From Candidatus Bandiella numerosa (lineage in GTDB: Bacteria; Pseudomonadota; Alphaproteobacteria; Rickettsiales; Midichloriaceae), in contig NZ_CP104164.1 in assembly GCF_029981845.1 (NCBI RefSeq), forward strand, positions 1,302,001 through 1,366,000: a DNA stretch of 64,000 bases. Direction: 5' to 3'. Of this stretch, positions 17,552-26,575 are shown piece by piece. Every line of letters begins with the position of its first letter. Position 1 is the stretch's first letter. The notes under the pieces were generated by a model. It saw only the letters and a list, made by a program, of their open reading frames with translations. It had not been told where the DNA came from and ran no database searches. The translations under genes were made by a program, and so were the position numbers.

Positions 17552-19075
17552 TTATAATTCGTCGTGTGCAGTTGCTGATGTTGCTGAATCAATATAACTC
17601 ATTGTTGTATCAGAAGGGGAGGCAGGGGTGTATTCATCACCATGCCAATACATTTTTTGATTATATGACCAAACACCTATTCCTTTAAAATTAGGATCTT
17701 GTATTTTTAAAGCTTCTGGTTTTATCAGCTCCATTACTGCTTTAATGTATTCAATTTGATTTCCTGCTCCAGCTGCTACTTGACCAGCTTTGGTTTCAAA
17801 TTCATGTGCGGATGCAGCGGCCGGTATCGCCAATTGATATGGAACATTTAGTGCCCGCATGTCTTTTATTTCTTGTGCGGCATACTTTTTAAAGTCATCT
17901 ACTGAATTTAGTTGACCTCCAGGTAAGGGGCCTAAATCATATAATGAATCCATAACGCAACCATTACCATACTGCGTTAACATTGTTTTTACGTCAGGTG
18001 TTATCGATTTTGCAAAAGTGAATATGCTAAAAAATCTTCCATTAGGATGATTTGCATTTACACATCCAAGTGGATCATTGGTAAGATTTGGATTTACACC
18101 TGTGTTATCACCTGAATGTCCATTCCACCCAGCAAAATTTTTGGCAATTTGATAATAGAAGTATTTTTGCCCAGATCCGGAAACACTTCCTCCTTCTCCC
18201 GTAAAACTAAATGGTTCAACATCAAATTGCACCCCATCAACCGAGTTATTCCCGCATATATTTTTTGAGACCTTATCAGCAAAAGCTTCCGCTTCAGGTT
18301 GATTTAACGTGTTAAAATAATCCAAATAATCGTATACGCCCTCTTTTTTATTATCCACACGTCCATCAATAATAAGTATATTTTGCGCAACCTTTGGAAT
18401 ATTTAAATACGCCTCTAGGCTTTTAAGACCGACATGCTGATCCTTATCTTCTCCTGGAAAGGTAACCACAAATCCATCTTCTAGACCTTTATCAGATTTA
18501 AATCCATTTGCTTTTATACATGGATCAGTTTTATCGGATTCACCTGAGCCACGGCAATACATTTCAATATCTCCACCATAGGAATATATTTGTGTATATG
18601 GAAAGAATGTTGCTTTTTGATTCCACTCTGTTATGGCGTCCTTAAATAATCCAGGTTTCACAAAGTTTCCAGGTTTAATTTCAAGAGTGCCTTCAGGTAA
18701 GGGTGAGGTGTCTTCTTTGTCTCTGTATATTTTATCATACACCCAAGTCCCGTAACCATACGGTATTATCGGTATTATATCCTTATTAATCTGTGAGCCC
18801 GAATAGTACAGATATTTGTCATTTTTACACTCTTGCAATGCCTTATCTACAATTTTACAGCTTTCTAGTGCATTTTTAATTCTTGGAACAATGCCCAATA
18901 CTTTATTAAATTGTTCACTATTTTTTATTTGTTTATTCTCTTCCAAAATTTTTTCATACTTGGTATTAAGCTCTTTATAATTTTTGCTAATTATAGATTC
19001 ATTAACAGCGCATTTTGATAATTGCTTTGTTATAGCTTTATTTTCATTTTGTAATTCTTTAAAAGATTTTGCCAT
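17552..19075 (-). CDS. GH18-like TIM-barrel protein with C-terminal HDEL
   Basis: 507 residues. Residues 1-55 are a hydrophilic predicted coiled coil; there is no N-terminal signal peptide. The central part carries VDGVQFDVEP (280-288). This resembles the GH18 active-site pattern DxxDxDxE, with Asp280, Asp285 and the acid Glu287 kept and the middle Asp replaced by Gln. Flanking strands (NILIIDGRVD before, a GIGVWSYNQKMYW near the end, as in closing barrel strands) fit a chitinase-like barrel. The protein ends in ATAHDEL followed by the stop at 17552-17554. HDEL is a canonical ER-retrieval tail of fungi, plants and protists. The gene looks less AT-rich than its neighbours, which hints at acquisition. 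I infer a secreted protein acting in the host; neither enzyme activity nor export is shown. Confidence 0.65.
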   Translation of the reverse strand: MAKSFKELQNENKAITKQLSKCAVNESIISKNYKELNTKYEKILEENKQIKNSEQFNKVLGIVPRIKNALESCKIVDKALQECKNDKYLYYSGSQINKDIIPIIPYGYGTWVYDKIYRDKEDTSPLPEGTLEIKPGNFVKPGLFKDAITEWNQKATFFPYTQIYSYGGDIEMYCRGSGESDKTDPCIKANGFKSDKGLEDGFVVTFPGEDKDQHVGLKSLEAYLNIPKVAQNILIIDGRVDNKKEGVYDYLDYFNTLNQPEAEAFADKVSKNICGNNSVDGVQFDVEPFSFTGEGGSVSGSGQKYFYYQIAKNFAGWNGHSGDNTGVNPNLTNDPLGCVNANHPNGRFFSIFTFAKSITPDVKTMLTQYGNGCVMDSLYDLGPLPGGQLNSVDDFKKYAAQEIKDMRALNVPYQLAIPAAASAHEFETKAGQVAAGAGNQIEYIKAVMELIKPEALKIQDPNFKGIGVWSYNQKMYWHGDEYTPASPSDTTMSYIDSATSATAHDEL

Positions 19076-19136
19076 ATTTTAATCCTAAACATAATTATAT
19101 CTATAGATGATATATTATATTTTTAAGATGAGTATT

Positions 19137-20201
19137 TCAACTTTTGATTGTGCTTTTTATTAATTTATCTAGCCAACAAACATCACCATATGAAAAAAAC
19201 CTGTACTCATTATCTATGGCATGTTTATAGGCTTTCTTGATATTATATATACCAGAGAACGCACTTACAAGCATTAATAAAGTAGACTTAGGGGTATGAA
19301 AATTAGTAATCAAACAATCAGCAATTTTAAATTTATATCCAGGCGTTATAAATATATCAGTCTCACCGTTTTGCTGGATAATTAACCCCTTATCATCACA
19401 AGATGATTCGAGCGCTCTAAGCGAAGTTGTTCCAACGCATATAACCCTATTTCCTTCTCTTTTAGTTTGATTAACTACTTCTGCAGTTTGCTCAGAAATA
19501 ATAAATCTCTCAGAATGCATTTTATGATTATGGATAGACTCAGATTTTACTGGTAAAAATGTTCCAGCACCAACATCTAATCTAATATAAGCAATTTTTA
19601 CACCCATATTTTTAATCTCCTCTATGATTTCAGAACTAAAATGGAGGCCGGCAGTAGGAGCAGCAACAGAACCAAAATCCTTTGCAAATACAGTTTGGTA
19701 ATCACAAACATCTGATTCCTCCGGTTCTCTTTTAAAATACGGAGGGATTGGCATTTTACCAATATCACAAATTTTACCAAACAAACCAGGTCCACTGTAA
19801 TTAAATTTTAAAATAACCTCTCCTGAATCTAATTTTTTAAAAACTGTAGCAACCAAGTCGTTTTTGAAAATTATTTTTCTATCTATCTCTATGAACTTTC
19901 CAGGTTTAGCAAAAACAACCCATTTATCAGAGTCCACTTCTTTGTTTAAATATACTATTATGTCTTTTACTATATCTAATGGATTGTGAATTTGCCCTAC
20001 TAAATATGCCGGAATTACCTTACTATTATTTAAAACTAATAAATCACCTTTTCTAAATAATTTCAATATACCAGCAAATTCATAATCGTAAATTTTAGAA
20101 TTGCCATTTAAATACAGCAATTTAGAACTACCTCTTGGGTATTTAGGATACTTTGCAATTAAATTTTTAGGTAAATCAAAATCAAATTCAGAAAGTTTCA
20201 T
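19137..20201 (-). CDS. queA: S-adenosylmethionine:tRNA ribosyltransferase-isomerase
   Basis: 354 residues, full length. It starts MKLSEFDFDLPKNLIAKYP, the standard QueA N-terminus, and contains FGSVAAPTAGLHFS and LDVGAGTFLPVK, both highly conserved. It adds the ribosyl part of SAM to preQ1 at tRNA position 34 to make epoxyqueuosine. The start overlaps the end of rppH by 14 bases, so the two are co-transcribed. Confidence 0.95.
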   Translation of the reverse strand: MKLSEFDFDLPKNLIAKYPKYPRGSSKLLYLNGNSKIYDYEFAGILKLFRKGDLLVLNNSKVIPAYLVGQIHNPLDIVKDIIVYLNKEVDSDKWVVFAKPGKFIEIDRKIIFKNDLVATVFKKLDSGEVILKFNYSGPGLFGKICDIGKMPIPPYFKREPEESDVCDYQTVFAKDFGSVAAPTAGLHFSSEIIEEIKNMGVKIAYIRLDVGAGTFLPVKSESIHNHKMHSERFIISEQTAEVVNQTKREGNRVICVGTTSLRALESSCDDKGLIIQQNGETDIFITPGYKFKIADCLITNFHTPKSTLLMLVSAFSGIYNIKKAYKHAIDNEYRFFSYGDVCWLDKLIKSTIKS

Positions 20202-20667
20202 TTAATTTTGTTAAAATTAAGGATTTAAATTCACTGACAACTTTTCTATACATCTCCCTTTTAAAATTAACTATAATCTTTTCTAATTCACTCACATCAA
20301 TCCATTTCCAATTCACAAACTCTGCACCGACAGCATTTATATTTATCTCATCATCAGTTCCTAAAAAATTCAGCAAAAACCATTTTTGTTTTTGCCCAAT
20401 ATATTTTCCTTCAAACCATTGTTTTGTATATTTTGACGGAAAATCGTATTTTAACCAACCGCCAGATTCAGCAATAATATTAAAATTATTTGTTCCTATC
20501 TCCTCCATAGCTTCTCTAAATACTGCATCCTTAGGAGATTCATTTAACTCAATTCCACCCTGTGGCATTTGCCAAGCATTTTTCGGATATTTTCGCTCGG
20601 CAACAAAAATCTGGTTTTTAGTATTAAGCATCATTATACCTACGCCTATTCTATATAAATTGGACAT
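20188..20667 (-). CDS. rppH: RNA pyrophosphohydrolase (Nudix)
   Basis: 159 residues. The Nudix box is intact, from GGIELNESPKDAVFREAMEE to IG (about residues 36-58). The family features YRIGVGIMMLN, WQMPQGG and a KQKWFLL strand identify RppH/NudH, not a generic Nudix. It removes pyrophosphate from the 5' end of mRNAs and so starts decay. It overlaps queA by 14 bases. Confidence 0.93.
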   Translation of the reverse strand: MSNLYRIGVGIMMLNTKNQIFVAERKYPKNAWQMPQGGIELNESPKDAVFREAMEEIGTNNFNIIAESGGWLKYDFPSKYTKQWFEGKYIGQKQKWFLLNFLGTDDEININAVGAEFVNWKWIDVSELEKIIVNFKREMYRKVVSEFKSLILTKLNETF

Positions 20668-20692
20668 AAGAAAAATTATTGAATTTGTTTAA

Positions 20693-21130
20693 TTAATATG
20701 GCACTTGATCATCATCTTCATCATCTATCACATCTTCAACATCACTACCATGTATATTGGAAGACTTATTATTACTATTTTTATTACCAAGAAGTATCAC
20801 TGTGCTATTGTAAGTTTGTAGGACAATCTCCGTTGTATATTTCTTTATTCCAGTTTGATCATTCCACTCCCTAGTTTGAAGCGATCCTTCAATGTAAATC
20901 CTAGTACCCTTGTTAACATAATTTTTTATTATATTAACCAATGCAGGGATAAACACAACTATTCTGTGCCATTCTGTTTTTTCTCTACGCTCTCCACTAT
21001 TTTTATCTTTCCAATTCTCAGTCGTTGCAAGTGGGAATGTTACTATTTCTTTACCTTCTTGCGTTAATCTTATCTCCGGCTCCTTTCCTACATTACCAAT
21101 AAGAGTCACTTTATTTAAACTTACAACCAT
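20693..21130 (-). CDS. ssb: Single-stranded DNA-binding protein
   Basis: 145 residues. The OB fold begins LNKVTLIGNVGKEPEIR and includes KTEWHRIVVF and GSLQTREW, the conserved ssDNA-binding surface. The C-terminal tail is acidic and ends DDEDDDQVPY; the usual final Pro-Phe is Pro-Tyr here. It coats ssDNA and recruits partners through the tail. It is upstream of rppH on the same strand with 25 bases between. Confidence 0.95.
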   Translation of the reverse strand: MVVSLNKVTLIGNVGKEPEIRLTQEGKEIVTFPLATTENWKDKNSGERREKTEWHRIVVFIPALVNIIKNYVNKGTRIYIEGSLQTREWNDQTGIKKYTTEIVLQTYNSTVILLGNKNSNNKSSNIHGSDVEDVIDDEDDDQVPY

Positions 21131-21280
21131 TCTATTAAACAGACTTTATTATTTTCAATACTATAATTATAACGTTTTATCAGCCATGTAAACAGAAATT
21201 GCCAGTTATTAAAAAAATTTCTTGCTCTTACATCAAATATTATGTAATTAAAAGATAGATTAAATACCATTAATAACTTC

Positions 21281-21574
21281 ATGGCAAAAGTATCAAATAA
21301 AAAAGAAGAAGCAATAAAAAAGGAAAAATCAGTTTCAACAAAGCTTAAGGGCTCACTTCATCCGAACTATAGAGAGATTACTGTTGAAATGACTAATGGA
21401 ACTAAATTCATAACGAGGTCAACTGTATCAACAGATATTTTAAAATTAGATATTGACCCAACAACGCACCCTGCCTGGACTAAGGAGGCAAATTATGTAA
21501 ATACTAAGGCAACTGAAGTATCTAAATTTAACAATAAGTTTAAGGGGCTTAGCTTTGGAAAACAGGCAACGTAA
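21281..21574 (+). CDS. rpmE: 50S ribosomal protein L31
   Basis: 97 residues. The core LHPNYREITVEMTNGTKF is typical of L31, and the later HPAWT and KFNNKF segments also fit. The core starts near residue 26. The N-terminal 25 residues are a Lys/Glu-rich extension not present in most L31 proteins. The zinc-binding CxxC of the C+ form is absent, so this is the zinc-independent type. It is convergent with ftsB. Confidence 0.9.
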   Translation: MAKVSNKKEEAIKKEKSVSTKLKGSLHPNYREITVEMTNGTKFITRSTVSTDILKLDIDPTTHPAWTKEANYVNTKATEVSKFNNKFKGLSFGKQAT

Positions 21575-21589
21575 AACCCTACCATAGTT

Positions 21590-21907
21590 TTATTTTATTT
21601 TGTTGTTGTCCGATATACATATTTCATCTTCATTAATTAAGCCAAAGTACCTCCTTGCTAGTTCATCAAGGTAGTCCTTGTCTATACTTTCATCATAAAT
21701 CAAGTTAACTTTATTTTCTAAATCTTTTCTTTCGCCATCTAATTTTGCCAATTCGTCTTTCTTAAAAATCACTTCTTTTTTTAAATACCTCATTTTGATA
21801 TATCCTCTTTCACCAATAAAGCAATGAAATACAAAATAAGATACTACAAATAAAAAAATAAAATTAAAAATTATAAACTTATAATTTATTTTCTTAAATT
21901 TATTCAT
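21590..21907 (-). CDS. ftsB: Septum formation initiator FtsB/DivIC family
   Basis: 105 residues. One N-terminal membrane segment (about residues 9-29, YKFIIFNFIFLFVVSYFVF) follows a short basic cytoplasmic end. Next comes a periplasmic coiled coil (LKKEVIFKKDELAKLDGERK) and the family segment KDYLDELARRYFGLINEDE. FtsB bridges FtsL and FtsQ in the divisome. Divergent from secG. Confidence 0.85.
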   Translation of the reverse strand: MNKFKKINYKFIIFNFIFLFVVSYFVFHCFIGERGYIKMRYLKKEVIFKKDELAKLDGERKDLENKVNLIYDESIDKDYLDELARRYFGLINEDEICISDNNKIK

Positions 21908-21949
21908 AAAAGGTTTTGATTAATCCTGATTAATAATGTATTAATACTT

Positions 21950-21979
21950 AGCTACTAATTAATAAGCTACTAATTAATA
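21950..21979. repeat. Perfect tandem repeat, 2 x 15 bp
   Basis: AGCTACTAATTAATA occurs twice head to tail between the divergent ftsB and secG starts. A replication slip is the simplest cause; an operator or promoter role for the divergent pair is possible but not shown. Confidence 0.6.
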
Positions 21980-22006
21980 TAAAACATAAATTTTTTAAAG
22001 AAAAAA

Positions 22007-22321
22007 ATGTTATCTTTCTTGTTTGGTTTCCAAATTTTCATAACTATCTTAATATCATTGGTTATTATATTTCAAAAATCTAGTAGTGATGGTATTGTTG
22101 TAAGCAATGCTGGTGGTCAAATGCCTAGCAGATCACAAACTTCATTTATAAGTAAATTTACAATATTTCTTATATTAATCTTTATGGCTAATAGCCTGTT
22201 ATTGGCAAAAAATTCAGTAAATAAACATAGTGATGAGCAGTCCATTATCAAATCGCTGGAGAGTGAACATGCCCATGAGGATAAAGTTGCAGGCGAGACC
22301 AACGTTCCAAAAATGGAGTAA
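22007..22321 (+). CDS. secG: Preprotein translocase subunit SecG
   Basis: 104 residues. Two membrane helices (residues 5-21 and about 50-66) surround the conserved VIIFQKSSSDGIV loop and the NAGGQMPSRS segment. The C-terminal tail is charged. SecG assists SecYE in protein export. It is followed by pyrG after six bases, so they share a transcript. Confidence 0.9.
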   Translation: MLSFLFGFQIFITILISLVIIFQKSSSDGIVVSNAGGQMPSRSQTSFISKFTIFLILIFMANSLLLAKNSVNKHSDEQSIIKSLESEHAHEDKVAGETNVPKME

Positions 22322-22327
22322 AAATTA

Positions 22328-23953
22328 GTGACTAAATTTATATTTATTACTGGTGGTGTAGTTTCATCATTAGGTAAAGGGATAGCCACATCATCAATTG
22401 CAGCATTGTTACAAGCTCAAGGATATAAATTGAGAATAAAAAAGCTTGATCCTTATTTAAACATTGACCCAGGCACAATGAGCCCTTTTCAACATGGAGA
22501 GGTCTTTGTTACAGATGATGGGGCAGAAACAGACTTGGATCTTGGCCATTATGAAAGGTTTACTGGAATATCTGCAAAAAAATCAGATTCTATTACTAGT
22601 GGAAAAATATACTCTAAGTTATTACTAAAAGAAAGGCGTGGAGATTATTTAGGTGGAACAGTTCAGGTAATTCCACATGTTACAAATTTAATAAAGGAAT
22701 TTATTTTAGATGAAAGTGGGTTAGTGGATTTTGTATTGTGCGAAATTGGCGGTACAGTAGGTGACATTGAAGGGCTACCATATTTTGAAGCAATAAGACA
22801 ACTAGGGTATGAACTTGGAAAAGAAAACACAATTTATATTCATTTAACACTTGTTCCATACCTGAAGCATGCATCAGAACTTAAAACAAAACCAACTCAG
22901 CATTCAGTAAAAGAGCTGAGGTCCATAGGTATTCAACCAGATATTATATTATGCAGAAGCGAAAAAAAAATCCCAGAGCATGAAAGAAAAAAAATTGGAT
23001 TATTTTGCAACATTAAAGAAGAAAATGTAATTCAATCACAAGATTTAGATTCAATATATAAAATACCTTTAGCTTATCATCATGAAGGCATTGATAGACA
23101 AATATTAAAAATTGTTAACCTACCCTATAACGATGATGCTGATTTATCTATCTGGAAAGATATAGATAAAAACAATAAATTGATCGAAGGAAAGGTCAAC
23201 ATAGCTGTGGTTGGCAAATATCATTCATTTAAGGATTCTTATAAATCTTTAATTGAGGCCTTTAAGCATGCAGAAATGTACCATAAATGTAAAGTAGAGC
23301 TAATTTGGATTGCAGCAGAAAATATTAATGATAATAATGTTTCAGAAAAACTTCACAATGTCGATGGCATTGTCGTGCCTGGAGGCTTTGGAAAAAGAGG
23401 GATTGAAGAAAAAATTTCAGCAATAAAATTTGCACGTATTAACAAAATTCCATTCTTTGGAATTTGCTTGGGTATGCAATTAGCAACAATTGAGTTTGCC
23501 AGAAATGTTTTAAATATTTCAGATGCTAATTCGACTGAGTTTGACCTAAAATGCACTAATATATTTGATTTAATGCAAAATCAAATTAAAGATAATAATT
23601 TGGAAAATAAATCATCTAAAGCAAAAATTGGCGGTACATTAAGATTAGGTAATTACAAATGTACTCTAGAAAAAAATACTAAAATTCAAAATATCTACAA
23701 ATCTTCACAAATTGAAGAAAGACATAGACATAGATATGAATTTAATGTTAGCTTTATGAGTGAGTTTATAAATAGTGACTTAAAATTTAGTGGTATGTCT
23801 TCTGATAGTAAATATATAGAAACAATGGAGTTAAAAAGCCATCCATGGTTTATTGGTGTACAATATCACCCAGAATATAAATCAAGGCCGTTTTCTCCTC
23901 ATCCACTTTTTATATCCTTTATTGATTCAGCAAAAAACAAATTAAATTCTTAG
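22328..23953 (+). CDS. pyrG: CTP synthase
   Basis: 541 residues with a GTG start six bases after secG. The synthase domain opens KFIFITGGVVSSLGKG (P-loop). It contains the family motif DPYLNIDPGTMSPFQHGEVF and EIGGTVGDIEG. The glutamine amidotransferase domain has the nucleophile in FFGICLGMQ and the His/Glu pair in YHPEY. It converts UTP to CTP with glutamine. Complete and apparently functional. Confidence 0.97.
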   Translation: MTKFIFITGGVVSSLGKGIATSSIAALLQAQGYKLRIKKLDPYLNIDPGTMSPFQHGEVFVTDDGAETDLDLGHYERFTGISAKKSDSITSGKIYSKLLLKERRGDYLGGTVQVIPHVTNLIKEFILDESGLVDFVLCEIGGTVGDIEGLPYFEAIRQLGYELGKENTIYIHLTLVPYLKHASELKTKPTQHSVKELRSIGIQPDIILCRSEKKIPEHERKKIGLFCNIKEENVIQSQDLDSIYKIPLAYHHEGIDRQILKIVNLPYNDDADLSIWKDIDKNNKLIEGKVNIAVVGKYHSFKDSYKSLIEAFKHAEMYHKCKVELIWIAAENINDNNVSEKLHNVDGIVVPGGFGKRGIEEKISAIKFARINKIPFFGICLGMQLATIEFARNVLNISDANSTEFDLKCTNIFDLMQNQIKDNNLENKSSKAKIGGTLRLGNYKCTLEKNTKIQNIYKSSQIEERHRHRYEFNVSFMSEFINSDLKFSGMSSDSKYIETMELKSHPWFIGVQYHPEYKSRPFSPHPLFISFIDSAKNKLNS

Positions 23954-23962
23954 CCTTGCATC

Positions 23963-24463
23963 ATGAAAGAAAATCACAAGATTGATTCTATTTTTAATGA
24001 TTACAGATCTGTTATATTGATGATCTTGTTACTTGTGATATCGCTTGGTTTATCGTTTATTTCTACCAACCTATTTATTTTAACCTTTTTTGGATTTTTG
24101 CCAACACTAGTTGCTATATCTATTGATAAAAATCCAAAAAAAATTTTAACTCAAATTATATTTTTGTTTAATTTCCTTGGTAGCATCCACTTATTCCTAG
24201 AGATTATATTTCATCCTAGTAACATTGAGCAAATTTCTTATATTATTATCTCAATACCACACACTTGGCTTGTTATATATTCGTCATGCGCTTTTGGATG
24301 GATAATTTATATATTAATTCCAAAAATTATCTATTACTTCTCCTACACTAATAAGCTGGGGTTGTTTAATAAGTTAAACGAAGAATTACATAACATCTAT
24401 CAAGAATGGGGAAAAGAGAACATAGATAAAGCTTTGGGTGAAACTTCTAAAAAGGAGAATTAA
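23963..24463 (+). CDS. Hypothetical membrane protein
   Basis: 166 residues. About three to four hydrophobic segments (residues 17-36, 38-52, 62-80, 100-122) are followed by a charged helical tail of about 35 residues (EELHNIYQEWGKENIDKALG). I recognise no domain. It follows pyrG by nine bases on the same strand and is probably co-transcribed. A small conserved Rickettsiales membrane protein is a reasonable guess. Confidence 0.6.
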   Translation: MKENHKIDSIFNDYRSVILMILLLVISLGLSFISTNLFILTFFGFLPTLVAISIDKNPKKILTQIIFLFNFLGSIHLFLEIIFHPSNIEQISYIIISIPHTWLVIYSSCAFGWIIYILIPKIIYYFSYTNKLGLFNKLNEELHNIYQEWGKENIDKALGETSKKEN

Positions 24464-24571
24464 TTTTTGTTACCGTACCTATATCCCACGACTCTCAAAC
24501 TATGTAAACCAATCCATGATTTCAGCATTAATACACCTTCATACTAAGGAGAGGTTATAAATATGTTTTTA

Positions 24572-25054
24572 TTAATTTAATAGCTCAAAAATGCTCTTTA
24601 TACCTGGTTTTTGATGAATTGAGGGGTCAGATTTACTATTATCATTTTCGTTGATACTCATATTATCCCTTTTAATATCCTGTACTATGTCAAAAATTTG
24701 CTTGTGCGAAAAGTCCTGGGTAATATTTTCAGATTTTGACTGTGAATCGTATATTTTCTCATTTTTCTGCTTGATGCTGTTATAAATTAATTTATCCTGA
24801 TTAGAAAAAATTAAACCATCATTTTGCTCAAATTTTCTTTTGATGCATCTATCATCTTTTTTGATCAAAGGAATATGCTCTATATCAATAGGATTACGAA
24901 AATAATAATATGCCTTACAAATAACCAAAAAAAAGATAGCTATGCTTATTATAATAAATAACGCCCTAAATATAAACTGCTTTAGCGCTTTATAATTGCT
25001 GAAAAAGAACGATCTTGACTTTCTTGTTTTGACCTTATTTTTCTTCAAATACAT
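24572..25054 (-). CDS. SPOR-family-like membrane protein lacking the SPOR domain
   Basis: 160 residues. A basic N-terminus is followed by one membrane segment (about 29-50). The periplasmic part begins IEHIPLIKKDDRCIKRKF and continues to NQDKLIYNSI. This pattern (xxPLIxADxxPxKxxPE...PxQDKLxYD) is typical of the region between the membrane helix and the SPOR domain in alphaproteobacterial FtsN-like proteins. The C-terminal SPOR domain itself is missing: the protein ends shortly after a polar linker. It may be a truncated, decaying copy or a shortened division protein. It lies 10 bases from the AGCS gene on the same strand. Confidence 0.5.
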   Translation of the reverse strand: MYLKKNKVKTRKSRSFFFSNYKALKQFIFRALFIIISIAIFFLVICKAYYYFRNPIDIEHIPLIKKDDRCIKRKFEQNDGLIFSNQDKLIYNSIKQKNEKIYDSQSKSENITQDFSHKQIFDIVQDIKRDNMSINENDNSKSDPSIHQKPGIKSIFELLN

Positions 25055-25064
25055 GATAATTTTA

Positions 25065-26369
25065 TTATAAAAATTCTATTGATTTTCTTAATTTAAAAAC
25101 CCCAATCATATTTATAACCATAAGAAGCCCCCCTGAAACACTCATAACAAGAATAACTTGCTCTTGAGCATAAAATGAGAAAAATATAAATGCAAACACA
25201 GAGTATAAAATATACAAACACTGCCCATATTTTTTATTTAAATATTTCGCACATTTTTGTCCTACAACTAAGTAACCAGTTATCGTTGTAAAGCCTGCAA
25301 ACACGAAAAGAACAGCCATAAAATATTCAACATTTGGCAAATATAATTTTAATGCACTTACAACATATTCAGATGGTTGCAACCCTTTAACCTCCCACAT
25401 ACCCGTTACTAAAAGTATTAATATGCTTATAGTGCAAATTAAAGAATCTGTAAACAGTGCAAATATTGACATTCTAGCTTGCTTTTCTGGATATATTGTT
25501 TGTGTTTCACTCTGAATTATTGAATCATAACCTATCCCAATATCTCCTGAATAAACAGCTCTAGAAACACCATAATGAGCAGCTAAAAGTATACCTCCTG
25601 CTGCTACACCACCTACCTGAGATTTATAATCTAAGAATGATGACAGTATTAAAGAAAATATATTTGGCAAATCAGAATAATGATCTGATATTATCCATAT
25701 ACCCAATGCCATATATACCAACATAAATGGTGGCATCATTGCAGAACAAACATTTGCAAATCTATTAATACCTTTAACTGAGGTTAATAATATAAAAAAC
25801 AACAGCACTGCTATAACCAAATATCTATTTAAAGAAAATGTCCCTGCTACTGTATCAGTTAAAATTAAAAATTGTGAAACTTCAGCGCCGTATATGCATA
25901 ATAAAAGGCATACAATTACTGGCAAAATCTTATTTTTAAAGGCAATTCTAAGATAATACATTGGTCCGCCATCAAACCCATGATCATTGTTTTTAATGCG
26001 ATATTTTATCCCTAAATAAACCTCAGAATATTTAACTAACATACCAAGGAACGATGCTATCCAAAGCCATATAAGACTCCCGGGACCCCCAATTGTTACA
26101 GTACTTACAACAGTAACTATGTTACCTAATCCTATCATTCCACCAATCGATGCAAAATACAACTTTATAGGATGTATACCTTGTTTACCTTTTTCTGCAC
26201 ATATAATTAAATCTTTTATATACGTTTTTAATTTAAATAGAGCTCTAAATTGAAAAAACTTTGAATAAATTGTTAAATACACACCTATCGATAAAATTAT
26301 CAACAGGCCTATACGGTTCCATAATATATCATCCAATTGGACTAAAAATTCAAATATTGCTTCTGTCAT
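25065..26369 (-). CDS. Alanine or glycine:cation symporter (AGCS family)
   Basis: 434 residues with about 11 hydrophobic helices. The family motifs are visible: GGMIGLGNIVTV, the GPGSLIWLWIASFLGM stretch, GFDGGPMYYL and AVYSGDIGIGYDSI. AGCS proteins import alanine or glycine with Na+ or H+. The length is slightly below the usual 450-480. Import of host amino acids fits an intracellular organism. It is followed by the SPOR-like gene. Confidence 0.92.
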   Translation of the reverse strand: MTEAIFEFLVQLDDILWNRIGLLIILSIGVYLTIYSKFFQFRALFKLKTYIKDLIICAEKGKQGIHPIKLYFASIGGMIGLGNIVTVVSTVTIGGPGSLIWLWIASFLGMLVKYSEVYLGIKYRIKNNDHGFDGGPMYYLRIAFKNKILPVIVCLLLCIYGAEVSQFLILTDTVAGTFSLNRYLVIAVLLFFILLTSVKGINRFANVCSAMMPPFMLVYMALGIWIISDHYSDLPNIFSLILSSFLDYKSQVGGVAAGGILLAAHYGVSRAVYSGDIGIGYDSIIQSETQTIYPEKQARMSIFALFTDSLICTISILILLVTGMWEVKGLQPSEYVVSALKLYLPNVEYFMAVLFVFAGFTTITGYLVVGQKCAKYLNKKYGQCLYILYSVFAFIFFSFYAQEQVILVMSVSGGLLMVINMIGVFKLRKSIEFL

Positions 26370-26575
26370 TTACACAAAATGATATAGAGTTTTTACGATT
26401 AACTTTTTAAATTGATAAAAACTTATACATTATCAACATATATTAAACAACACTTATTAATAAGTCGCACAAATTCAATATACATTGAATCAACTTTTGT
26501 TACGTGAATCACCAAATACCTAATATTACTTATTTTCCTCTAGACTTGCTTGTAAAAGCTGATTTTGAGAGGTAA

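Noticed and set aside
24464..24571. Possible tRNA in the gap between convergent genes
   Set aside because: No cloverleaf arms or T-loop (GTTCRA) sequence could be found.
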